Shown: positions 1-6,919 of the stretch, one piece after another
How positions within the stretch are numbered: the stretch's first letter is position 1
How the letters are laid out: each line of letters begins with the position of its first letter
Assembly: GCA_025356795.1 (NCBI GenBank)
Contig: JANXRR010000570.1
Coordinates: forward strand, 1-14,598
DNA from: Bacteroidia bacterium
Lineage (GTDB): Bacteria > Bacteroidota > Bacteroidia > Cytophagales > Cyclobacteriaceae
Direction: 5' to 3'
Length of the DNA stretch: 14,598 nucleotides
The notes under the pieces: model-generated
The model's database searches: none
The model's input: only the letters and a program-made list of their open reading frames with translations
Told to the model about the DNA's origin: nothing
Program-made: the position numbers and the translations under genes

Positions 1-85
1 GCTCGCTTTCATGCTTTTCTTCTTTGTTGGAGAGGCGGCCACAAGAAATAAGCACAAGTAGAAATAAACCCGTATATTTTTTCAT
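1..85 (-). CDS. Lipoprotein, N-terminal fragment (runs off left edge)
   Basis: Reading leftward from an ATG at 85, an open frame gives 28 residues before the window ends. They begin MKKYTGLFLLVLISC and continue with a Lys/Glu-rich stretch. This is a short lipoprotein signal: a Lys-Lys n-region, a hydrophobic core at about residues 7-13, and a lipobox (Leu12-Ile13-Ser14-Cys15) followed by Gly. The mature protein would carry lipid on Cys15 and be membrane-anchored facing the periplasm or the cell surface. It lies 58 bases downstream of the TonB-dependent receptor in the same direction, with a hairpin between, so it may be a partner lipoprotein of that receptor, as is common in Bacteroidota uptake loci. 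Function cannot be assigned because the body of the protein is outside the window. Confidence 0.7.
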   Translation of the reverse strand, partial: MKKYTGLFLLVLISCGRLSNKEEKHESE

Positions 86-108
86 GGTAATTATTTATAA
101 GATTTTAA

Positions 109-138
109 AACCTCCGAGGTTTCAAAACCTCGGAGGTT
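109..138. repeat. Perfect 13-bp inverted repeat (REP-like palindrome or weak terminator)
   Basis: The arm AACCTCCGAGGTT (109-121) is exactly reverse-complementary to AACCTCGGAGGTT (126-138), with a 4-base gap. Each arm is itself almost a palindrome around its central base, so the element can fold as one long hairpin or two small ones. It lies between the receptor stop and the lipoprotein start. On the minus strand it is followed by TTTTAAAATC, a short T-run that could make it a weak intrinsic terminator or attenuator. From memory, Bacteroidota genomes carry dispersed palindromes of this AACCTCGGAGGTT type; copy number cannot be checked here. Confidence 0.7.
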
Positions 139-143
139 AGAGA

Positions 144-2594
144 TTAAAAATTATACTTCACGTTTAGGCCACCAAAGTAATTAGCATCTTTTGGGCCAGG
201 CAAAAACGCATCGGGCAATTGATTTGAAAACACCATCAGATAATATTGACTACTCGAAATATTATTGACACCAAAGTAAGCATCTACATTAAATGCTCCG
301 AGTTTTTTTTGAAATCCAACTTTAGCGTTTAATAAGCTGTATGGTTTTGTTTGTGCATCATCGTTGGTATTGCTGGTGCTATGATCTCTCGCTAATATTT
401 CATTATTGGATACAAAATAGGCGGCTCCACGATAGTTTAAGTTTACATTTCCATAAAATCCAACATTGGTTGCTGCATCTATACCTGCATTGTAAATCCA
501 AGTTGGCACACCAGCAACCTGCTTGCCAGTGTAGTCAGTATCCACATTGCTTTTTCTATCCGCGCTTAACTGCTGAAATTTAAAATTGCCATATTTAAAA
601 TCGGAATATGTCATATTGGCAAAAGGGTTAATTGACTTAAAAAATCCAGTGCTCGATTGGTAAGCAGTGTATTTTAAAAGTACTTCAATTCCATTGTTAT
701 TCTGTTCACCACCATTGGCTACATACGTGTAGGAGGTAGCAGTGTTAGCAGCGTTAGGCACAGCAACTACTGTCATTTTATTTGAGAAGACCGCATTAAA
801 CAATGCTACCTGATAAAACAATTTATCATTGAACACTGTACCCTTAGTGCCAATTTCAAATTGATTTCCAATTTCAGGTTTTAAATCTGAATTTAGTTGG
901 CCCGTCAATGGAATATAAAAGTAAGAGCTCACAGGAGCCTTATACCCTTTGCTGTAAGAGAAGTATGCTGAAACCTGTTTTGAAAAAACTTTATTAACGG
1001 CAAAGCGTGGTGAAACGAGATTATCATAGGAACCGCTAATATTTCTAGGAATGGTGCTTGTAGCAGAAGCAAAAGTACGATTGTTAAGTTCTATGCTCAT
1101 GCCGCTTACTCCTAAGCCTGCAGTAACGGAAAAATCTTGAGGTAGCCCTAATGTCCACTCTGTAAACAACGAGGTTGTTTTTGATACCGTATACACATTG
1201 CTCGTTTGTGCTCCAATGAAATTGTATACACCTGTATTGTTATAGTTTGTAGGATCATTGTTTTTTCCGGAAACCAGGTCGGTCATAGCATAGCCAATAG
1301 TCTGGGCATTTTGTCGTTGACTTTCAACCCCTGTTATTCCAGACAAACTGATTCCTTCTGAAAGTTGTAAATCAGAATTGAATGTTGAGCGGATTCCAAA
1401 ATTTAAAGGCAGTTTGTCCGTCCACCCTCCGGCTGAACTAACATTATTACTAATGCCTGTGCCAAATACCGTTGTTGTGTTTGAAATGCTTTTGTTAAAC
1501 TTAAAGGTATGGCCTAAGCCCGCGCGGAAGCTTATGATATTGGAGTGAGCGTCATTTGCAACATAGCTGGGATTTCCGGAGTAATCAAATGTGTTATACT
1601 GGTTGACTGTAAGCTCTCCGTTGCGCTGATCATAACTGTTGCTGTATCCAAAATAGGTTGTGATGCTTTGTTTTTGATTGGGGTGAAACTCGCCCACCAT
1701 GTTTACAAAGTCTTTTTGTGAAGTCGTGTGCCTCATGAAACCATCATACTGTTGACGGCCGTAGCTAACCAATACAGATGATTTTTCTCCACCAATTTGC
1801 AAACGTGTAGTAAATCTAGTTAGTCCATAACTACCAACCATTACATCTTGGCTAATGGAAGATTTGCCTGGTTCGGCAGTTACTGTTTTAAGGTTTACAA
1901 CTCCTGCAATGGCTAATCCATAGAGTGAGCCAGCAGGTCCTTTAACCACTTCCACATTGCCCACCGAACCGAAGTCGATATCATCCATCAAGGTGATTCC
2001 TTCAGCATCTGTGATGGGTATCCCGTTGAGATACACTTTTGTTCCTTGAGTGTCGAAGTTACTATTTGCTCCGTTAGCTCCTCTCGCTCCATTTCCGTAA
2101 CCGCGGATATTAAATTGTTGACCTGCAGAAACTGTTCTACGCTGCATGATCACTCCCGGAACATTTTCATTGATTGCATCATCCAAAAACAAACCTTGGC
2201 CTCTCTTTAGCTCAACTTCACTAAGCTTGGCAATAGAAACAGGCTGATAGATGAGTGATCTGTTCTGAACCGTGGTTGCTGTTATTTCAACTTCTTTAAG
2301 CAGTTGATTGGAAGCAGTAAGTGAGAGAATGAGTTCAGTAGAACAATCAGAAATAGATTGAGCAAGAGTTTCATAACCTATAAATGAAATGCTGATTTCA
2401 CCTGTAGGACAAGTGATTGAAAAGACCCCGTTGCCATCGGTTGTAGTAAGTGCTTTTCCTTGTGATGAAATAGTGGCGCCCGCTAAAGGACTACTGGTAT
2501 TCGAATCAATAATTTTTCCATGAAGCGTTTGGCCTTGTGATTGAGCCATAAAAATGATAAATGAAAATAGGAGCATGAATAAATATTTCTTCAT
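144..2594 (-). CDS. TonB-dependent outer-membrane receptor
   Basis: An 816-residue outer-membrane transporter that would import a scarce ligand with TonB-ExbBD energy. In order: a Sec signal peptide (about residues 1-22, hydrophobic LFMLLFSFIIFMA then AQSQGQ); a carboxypeptidase-regulatory-like beta-sandwich (about 23-105, with the typical GKIIDSNTSSPLAGATI opening and a FIGYET end); a plug domain (about 115-235, with NIRGYGNG, KVYLNGIPI and VEVVKGPAGSLYG motifs); then a 22-stranded-type barrel to a terminal Phe (KYNF), the usual barrel-assembly signal. Length and layout match the metal or siderophore receptor group better than SusC-type glycan receptors, which are near 1000 residues, and no SusD gene follows. 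The ligand is unknown. The start is ATG with no Shine-Dalgarno. Its 152-base leader is highly structured. Neighbours are a small anchored protein upstream and a lipoprotein downstream. Confidence 0.93.
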   Translation of the reverse strand: MKKYLFMLLFSFIIFMAQSQGQTLHGKIIDSNTSSPLAGATISSQGKALTTTDGNGVFSITCPTGEISISFIGYETLAQSISDCSTELILSLTASNQLLKEVEITATTVQNRSLIYQPVSIAKLSEVELKRGQGLFLDDAINENVPGVIMQRRTVSAGQQFNIRGYGNGARGANGANSNFDTQGTKVYLNGIPITDAEGITLMDDIDFGSVGNVEVVKGPAGSLYGLAIAGVVNLKTVTAEPGKSSISQDVMVGSYGLTRFTTRLQIGGEKSSVLVSYGRQQYDGFMRHTTSQKDFVNMVGEFHPNQKQSITTYFGYSNSYDQRNGELTVNQYNTFDYSGNPSYVANDAHSNIISFRAGLGHTFKFNKSISNTTTVFGTGISNNVSSAGGWTDKLPLNFGIRSTFNSDLQLSEGISLSGITGVESQRQNAQTIGYAMTDLVSGKNNDPTNYNNTGVYNFIGAQTSNVYTVSKTTSLFTEWTLGLPQDFSVTAGLGVSGMSIELNNRTFASATSTIPRNISGSYDNLVSPRFAVNKVFSKQVSAYFSYSKGYKAPVSSYFYIPLTGQLNSDLKPEIGNQFEIGTKGTVFNDKLFYQVALFNAVFSNKMTVVAVPNAANTATSYTYVANGGEQNNNGIEVLLKYTAYQSSTGFFKSINPFANMTYSDFKYGNFKFQQLSADRKSNVDTDYTGKQVAGVPTWIYNAGIDAATNVGFYGNVNLNYRGAAYFVSNNEILARDHSTSNTNDDAQTKPYSLLNAKVGFQKKLGAFNVDAYFGVNNISSSQYYLMVFSNQLPDAFLPGPKDANYFGGLNVKYNF

Positions 2595-2624
2595 AAAAAG
2601 AATTTAAGATGTTAGATTTTTTGA

Positions 2625-2702
2625 TTAGGTTCTATAAAGACCCGATGGCTGCAACACTCATTGCCTTTACCACGGATAATGATTTATATAAGTTGAACCT
2701 AA
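2625..2702 (-). promoter_or_regulatory. Structured leader element of the receptor gene (unassigned)
   Basis: The leader can form a long interrupted hairpin. Paired segments are 2625-2632 with 2695-2702 (8 bp, TTAGGTTC/GAACCTAA), 2633-2638 with 2683-2688 (6 bp), 2642-2644 with 2673-2675, 2646-2648 with 2670-2672, and 2651-2654 with 2661-2664 around a 6-base loop. The unpaired bases fall mainly on one side, in asymmetric internal loops, as in ligand-sensing RNAs. It ends 31 bases before the receptor ATG. It does not match the cobalamin, TPP, SAM, FMN, purine or fluoride consensus sequences as I remember them. It may be a cis-regulatory RNA, a folded operator region or a chance fold; the pairings are plain but the function is inference. 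Confidence 0.4.
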
Positions 2703-2703
2703 A

Positions 2704-2734
2704 TCTTTGCTGTGGCATGTTGGCACAACAAAGA
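2704..2734. promoter_or_regulatory. Second hairpin in the receptor leader
   Basis: TCTTTG (2704-2709) pairs with CAAAGA (2729-2734) and TGTG (2711-2714) with CACA (2724-2727), separated by one mismatch, around a 9-base loop. It lies 12 bases past the stop codon of the small upstream gene and just before the larger structured element. No T-run follows on the minus strand, so it is a poor intrinsic terminator; it may protect the upstream mRNA end or be part of the leader fold. Confidence 0.35.
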
Positions 2735-2746
2735 AATTGCATTGAC

Positions 2747-3286
2747 TTACGCGGATAGTAAACCTTTTGGTGGAGGGGAAGCTATACTTGAATCGATGGA
2801 TTGATAAGTCTGATTGTAGTTTGAATTTGCTCTCTCTAAATTAAGTGAATTTGAGCTGAATGAATAGCCTACAATTGCTTGAAAGAATTGTGGTTGTGCG
2901 GTTAGGACAGATAGATTGCCCTCCATTTCTTTTTTTATTGATTTTAAAAAGGAAATCAATATTTCTTCCAATCCATCATTTTCGCAATAGATTAGATAAC
3001 CTTCTTTAGTTTTATCAATCTTGGTTACATCAAACATTTTATTGTTCCATTCAAACTCCTTGTTGTCTTCAATCCACGTAAGTAGAGCAAACTGTTTATC
3101 TGTAAAAAATATTTTTTCAGTTTCTTCTTCTTTTAACTGTTTAGTTGCTTGCTGAAAAATGGAATGGTGATAGGATTGAAAGCAAGACGTAAACACACTA
3201 AACGTTCCTGTTAAGTAAATGGAAATTATGAGTGTTACTATAAATGATCCCTTCAACTTGCTAAACAGCCTCACTACTAAATTCAT
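2747..3286 (-). CDS. Small membrane-anchored or exported protein, function unknown
   Basis: A 179-residue protein from the ATG at 3286; a TTG at 3295 would add three residues but looks less likely. It has a basic start (RLFSKLKG), one hydrophobic segment at about residues 15-33, then Cys35 in FTSC, which could be an imperfect lipobox, followed by a mostly charged domain and a proline-containing tail (SPPPKG). The central block at about residues 57-105 (FFTDKQFALLTWIED, then FEWNNKMFDVTKID, then a YLIYC strand) resembles, from memory, a family of short uncharacterised Bacteroidota proteins encoded beside TonB-dependent receptors. The receptor gene follows 152 bases downstream in the same direction and the beta-barrel gene ends 39 bases upstream. 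The soluble part should face the periplasm. No enzyme motif is visible; a role as an accessory or sensor for the receptor system is inference. Confidence 0.75.
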   Translation of the reverse strand: MNLVVRLFSKLKGSFIVTLIISIYLTGTFSVFTSCFQSYHHSIFQQATKQLKEEETEKIFFTDKQFALLTWIEDNKEFEWNNKMFDVTKIDKTKEGYLIYCENDGLEEILISFLKSIKKEMEGNLSVLTAQPQFFQAIVGYSFSSNSLNLERANSNYNQTYQSIDSSIASPPPKGLLSA

Positions 3287-3325
3287 TTTGTCCAAATGGA
3301 GGATAAAAATATAAGTTCAAAATTT

Positions 3326-4030
3326 CTAAAAAGAATATCTTACTCCAACACCACCTTGAAAGCGCTGGTAGCCAGTATCAACTAGACCATCGGTAAAATA
3401 TTCAACTTCAATAAAAGCTGACAGTGGAAGTGTAAAGCAGGCATATTCTATTCCGGAAATAGCTACAAGGCCATAAGTGAAACGCGAATGATCAACAGTG
3501 CCTACATTGGTCTGTTGGTTTCCTTGAGAGTCGATCCCTTCATAAAGATAATTATAACGGAGACTGGTGTTGCGCCATTGTGAGCCAACGCCCACAAACA
3601 AATTAAGCCCTTCTACCAACTGCGATAATTCCCATTGATGTAAAAACTTAACTTCAACAAACCAATCGGATAAAGTTTTATGAGCTAAATATTGGACATT
3701 TTGATTTTTGGTAAGACTGTCAGGCAAATAGCTCTTAAACGCTTCACGGTAGTATTTGCTATAAAGGCCGCTGGTTGATTTACCTATTTCTGTAACGAAA
3801 GACCAATGTTTATTTTCGTAATATTTATAGGAGATAGCAATGGGATCGCCAAACTTGATTCCAATAGCTCTTTTGTGAAAATCAATTTTATTAAAAACAG
3901 GGCATTTTAAAACAGGGCTGCTATATTGTTCCGCTTGAGGACTTTTTACAGAAAGCTTTTTAGGCTGAGCAACTCCAAAGGATAAAGCTCCCAACACCAT
4001 AATTAAAACGATTGCTGCACACCGAAACAT
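3326..4030 (-). CDS. Probable outer-membrane beta-barrel protein
   Basis: A 234-residue protein with a clear Sec signal peptide (about residues 1-21, hydrophobic core AAIVLIMVLGALSFGVA). The mature part shows alternating aromatic and hydrophobic strands separated by polar turns (for example IAISYKYYENKHWSFVTEIG, then FVEVKFLHQWEL, LNLFVGVGSQWRN, SAFIEVEYFTDG) and ends GVRYSF, with the C-terminal Phe typical of barrel-assembly substrates. About eight strands fit the length, as in small OmpA/OmpX-like barrels or the Bacteroidota outer membrane beta-barrel families. No OmpA peptidoglycan-binding domain is present and no specific function can be named. It lies 57 bases after the ABC transporter and has a TAnnTTTG box just ahead of its ATG, so it may be transcribed separately. 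Confidence 0.75.
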   Translation of the reverse strand: MFRCAAIVLIMVLGALSFGVAQPKKLSVKSPQAEQYSSPVLKCPVFNKIDFHKRAIGIKFGDPIAISYKYYENKHWSFVTEIGKSTSGLYSKYYREAFKSYLPDSLTKNQNVQYLAHKTLSDWFVEVKFLHQWELSQLVEGLNLFVGVGSQWRNTSLRYNYLYEGIDSQGNQQTNVGTVDHSRFTYGLVAISGIEYACFTLPLSAFIEVEYFTDGLVDTGYQRFQGGVGVRYSF

Positions 4031-4034
4031 AAAA

Positions 4035-4068
4035 CAAATATAACTTTCTTTCTAATTCTTGTAAGCAA
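4035..4068 (-). promoter_or_regulatory. Possible promoter of the beta-barrel gene
   Basis: On the minus strand the -7 box TATATTTG (4035-4042) matches the Bacteroidota consensus TAnnTTTG, with a TTG at 4066-4068 placed 23 bases upstream, at the long end of the accepted -33 spacing. The box ends only 4 bases before the ATG at 4030, so the transcript would be nearly leaderless if this site is used. Confidence 0.35.
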
Positions 4069-4087
4069 TAGATAGGTTATAGAAGTT

Positions 4088-5860
4088 TTAAAAGACCTTT
4101 TTGAATTGCATTTTGTGCAGTTGTGCATAGTACCCATCTTTTGCCAGTAATTGCTCATGGGTTCCTGATTCCATTATTTCACCCTTTTCTAAAACAATAA
4201 TTGTAGTAGCTTTTTGAATAGTTGATAGGCGGTGAGCAATTACAATAGAGGTTCGGTTTATCATCATTTTTTCTATCGCCTTTTGAATCATTTCTTCTGT
4301 TTCGCTATCCACTGAAGAAGTGGCTTCGTCAAGTACTAATATTTTTGGATTGTATACCATTGCTCTAATAAAAGAGAGTAATTGCCGCTGACCAACCGAA
4401 AGCGTAGCCCCACGCTCCATCACGTTATAATCCAGACCTCCCGGAAGTTTTTTAATAAATTCAAGAGCACCTACAGAATCAGCCGTGAGCAAAATCATCT
4501 CGTCAGTCACTTCTGTATTGCCCAATGTAATATTGTAGCGAATACTTTCGGAAAATAAAAAAACATCTTGCAGTACAATACCAATGTTTTTGCGCAGTGA
4601 GAGTAAATCAAAATCTTTTATTTCAACACCATCCACTTTTATACTGCCGCGATTAATATCATAAAAACGATTGAGCAAATTGATTACGGAAGATTTGCCA
4701 GCACCCGTGGCGCCCACTAAGGCAATGGTTTCGCCTGGTAGTATGTCAAGGTTAATATTTCTCAACACGTATTCATTTTCAGAATAAGCAAACCAAACAT
4801 TTTTGAAAGAGATGGCTCCCTGTATATCGGTTGCTTGGCGATATCCATTTTCCATAATGTGCTCTTTATCATCTAGCAGGTTGATGATGCGAGATGTGCT
4901 TACAATACCCATTTGAAGCGTATTGTAGCGATCGGCAATCATACGGATAGGACGGAAAAACATTTGGATGTACATGATAAAGGCAGTGAGCGTGCCAATG
5001 GTTATGCCCCTTGTTTCTTGATGAATTATCCCCTTAGCTCCATACCAAACAAGTAAGCCAATGCCCATTGCAGAAATAATTTCAGCAATGGGATAATAAA
5101 TTGAATAATATAAAACCGATTTCAAATTTGAGTCCCTGTGTTCTTGGTTTATTTCATTGAATTTGTTGAACTCTTTTCTTTCATTTCCAAATATTTGAAC
5201 AATGCTCATACCCGTAATGTGCTCTTGCACAAATGAATTTAAATTGGCAACGGCATTGCGCACATCATTAAAAGCAACTTTTATTTTTTCTTTGAACACG
5301 TAGGTAGAAATCAACATGAGCGGTATAGTAGAGAGACTGACGAGTGCCATGCGCCAATCTGTAAAAAACATAAACCCAAGAATAAAAATAATCTGTAATA
5401 AATCGCCAGCCATGGCGGCAAGCCCTTCACTAAAGACATCGGCCAGACTTTCTACATCTGAAATTGTGCGTGTAACTAAACGGCCAATGGGGGTTTTATC
5501 AAAAAACCGTAAGCGTAAATTTATAATATGCTGATACAATCGAATTCTTATATCGCGAATTACGAATTGTCCAATTCGGCCTGAAATGTAAGTATGAGAA
5601 TATTGAACAGTGGTTTGAATGGCCAACAAGCCAAGGATTAATAACATTATATTAACCATGCCCCAATAATTGCCAACAGCCACATGTTTATCCAACGTAA
5701 GTTGAATTAGCATGGGGCGGAGTGGAGTTAAAAGGCCTAGTAAAATGGTAAGTAGCAATAGCAAATTGAACCTTGCTTGATAGGGCTTAACAAATTGCAT
5801 TAGCCGTTTTAAAACGGTAAAGTCTATGATATTTCCGCTGCTCGTTTTTTCTTTTTCCAT
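4088..5860 (-). CDS. ABC exporter, fused permease and ATPase (MsbA/LmrA/MdlB-like)
   Basis: A 590-residue half-transporter that would act as a dimer in the inner membrane and export lipids, drugs or peptides. The N-terminal half (about 1-320) is a six-helix ABC transmembrane domain. The C-terminal half has every ATPase motif intact: Walker A GATGAGKSS at 383-391 (Lys389), a Q-loop in GIVLQDVF, signature LSVGQ at 487-491, Walker B ending Asp511-Glu512 in LVLDEATS, and the switch His543 in AHRLS. Length is normal for the family. The ATG lies 8 bases after the truA stop, so it is very probably co-transcribed with truA. The substrate cannot be told from sequence; MsbA itself is not claimed, because Bacteroidota often have several such paralogues. 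Confidence 0.93.
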   Translation of the reverse strand: MEKEKTSSGNIIDFTVLKRLMQFVKPYQARFNLLLLLTILLGLLTPLRPMLIQLTLDKHVAVGNYWGMVNIMLLILGLLAIQTTVQYSHTYISGRIGQFVIRDIRIRLYQHIINLRLRFFDKTPIGRLVTRTISDVESLADVFSEGLAAMAGDLLQIIFILGFMFFTDWRMALVSLSTIPLMLISTYVFKEKIKVAFNDVRNAVANLNSFVQEHITGMSIVQIFGNERKEFNKFNEINQEHRDSNLKSVLYYSIYYPIAEIISAMGIGLLVWYGAKGIIHQETRGITIGTLTAFIMYIQMFFRPIRMIADRYNTLQMGIVSTSRIINLLDDKEHIMENGYRQATDIQGAISFKNVWFAYSENEYVLRNINLDILPGETIALVGATGAGKSSVINLLNRFYDINRGSIKVDGVEIKDFDLLSLRKNIGIVLQDVFLFSESIRYNITLGNTEVTDEMILLTADSVGALEFIKKLPGGLDYNVMERGATLSVGQRQLLSFIRAMVYNPKILVLDEATSSVDSETEEMIQKAIEKMMINRTSIVIAHRLSTIQKATTIIVLEKGEIMESGTHEQLLAKDGYYAQLHKMQFKKVF

Positions 5861-5868
5861 ACCTCAAA

Positions 5869-6654
5869 CTAGCCCTTTTTAACGGAAAGCCTTTGGTTTA
5901 TAACAATTGATTTTGGATACTTCACTTCTTTTAAATACAATCCTTCTGGGGGCACGTTCATGCCTGCTTTCTTTCGGTCTTTGCCTGCCATAATTTTTTC
6001 AAATTCAACTACAGAAATTTTGCCGGTGCCTACATCTAAAAGCGTTCCTACTATGGCACGCACCATGCCTCGCAAAAACCGATTTGCAGAAATGTTGAAA
6101 ACGAGTAATCCTGATTTTTGATTCCACTTTGCCAATTTAATGTTGCAGCTAAAGTTGTTTACATCAGTTTTTACTTTACTGAAGCATTCAAAGTCATGAG
6201 TGCCCACAAGTAAAGATGCTGCTTTGTTCATAAGTGGCATATCAACATCTTGGAAGAAATAATAGGCATATCCCGCAAGGAAGGGATTCTTTACTTTAGT
6301 TATTTTATACTCATAACTACGCTCAAAGGCATCATATCTGGCATGGGCTTCGGATTTTACTTTTTGTAAGGCTTGTATTGAGATGTCTTTGGGAAGAAAA
6401 GAATTTAACCGGACAAGTAGAAACTGAGGTTCAAATTCTGATTTTATATCCACATGAAAGAATTGCTGTATGCAATGAACGCCAGCATCGGTTCTGCCAC
6501 TCCCCACAATCGCTATTTTTTCTCTTAGCAATTTTGAGAGAGCATTTTCAACCACCTGTTGCACACCTATAGCATTAGCCTGATTTTGCCACCCGTGGTA
6601 GGACGAGCCATTGTAGGCAATCTCAAAAAAGTAGCGGTTGGGGTTGCTGGTCAA
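5869..6654 (-). CDS. truA: tRNA pseudouridine(38-40) synthase TruA
   Basis: A 261-residue enzyme that isomerises uridines 38-40 in the tRNA anticodon arm to pseudouridine. The family opening is present (FFEIAYNGSSYHGWQNQ), and the catalytic aspartate is Asp56 in GSGRTDAGVH. Later family blocks include FLRGMVRAIVGTLLDVG and a C-terminal PPEGLYLKEV. Length is normal. The start must be the TTG at 6654: an in-frame TAA lies two codons upstream and no ATG, GTG or TTG occurs before the conserved FFEIAYNG block. A good Bacteroidota promoter sits just upstream. The ABC exporter follows after 8 bases, a pairing that probably reflects shared transcription and not a shared pathway. Confidence 0.96.
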   Translation of the reverse strand: MTSNPNRYFFEIAYNGSSYHGWQNQANAIGVQQVVENALSKLLREKIAIVGSGRTDAGVHCIQQFFHVDIKSEFEPQFLLVRLNSFLPKDISIQALQKVKSEAHARYDAFERSYEYKITKVKNPFLAGYAYYFFQDVDMPLMNKAASLLVGTHDFECFSKVKTDVNNFSCNIKLAKWNQKSGLLVFNISANRFLRGMVRAIVGTLLDVGTGKISVVEFEKIMAGKDRKKAGMNVPPEGLYLKEVKYPKSIVINQRLSVKKG

Positions 6655-6919
6655 TTGTTAGCCGGTCAATTTTCAAGTACAAAGTTAAGTTGATTGGGTT
6701 AAAGTCAATGACAGAAAAATTTTTCATAACAAGATAAAAAATTTCATGAAAAGCCGCCTTGGTGATAAAGAGCGACTGATGCACCCGTTAGATGCCCTAG
6801 AATCTTTTGAATGGTTTTTTAGAGTATAGATCAAGATCACTTCAAAACTAATTACATGCTAAAGCTCGCGGTGAAGAAACTCTTAAAAGTAATTGACCGT
6901 ACCCCACTTTGCCAATCAT
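6655..6919. other. Intergenic spacer between uvrC and truA
   Basis: This 265-base stretch holds the truA promoter near its left end and otherwise nothing I can name. No coding frame of useful length, tRNA or clear stem with a T-run was found, so the uvrC transcript has no obvious intrinsic terminator here. A short direct repeat, GGTCAATT, occurs at the truA start and again about a dozen bases upstream. Confidence 0.6.
6680..6708 (-). promoter_or_regulatory. Promoter of truA-ABC exporter operon
   Basis: On the minus strand the -7 box TAACTTTG (6680-6687) is an exact TAnnTTTG match, and TTG (6706-6708) stands 18 bases upstream, within the 17-23 spacing known for Bacteroidota sigma-A promoters. 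Transcription would start near 6673, giving a leader of about 20 bases before the TTG start codon at 6654. Confidence 0.65.

Noticed and set aside
2626..2701. Plus-strand reading of the leader fold contains CCCGATG and GCAAC, faintly like a SAM-I (S-box) riboswitch core.
   Set aside because: The remaining S-box parts are missing, spacing is wrong, and no plus-strand gene follows; the receptor is on the other strand.
2704..2734. GCCACAG on the minus strand near a TonB receptor suggested a cobalamin riboswitch.
   Set aside because: Only a few bases resemble the consensus, and the long B12-box architecture is absent.
2595..2746. Fur-type iron box upstream of the receptor.
   Set aside because: No convincing GATAAT-type inverted array is visible; palindromic bases there are better explained by the hairpins.
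3287..3295. TTG start extending the small anchored protein by three residues.
   Set aside because: An ATG at 3286 gives the same membrane segment, and no evidence favours the TTG; kept only as an alternative.
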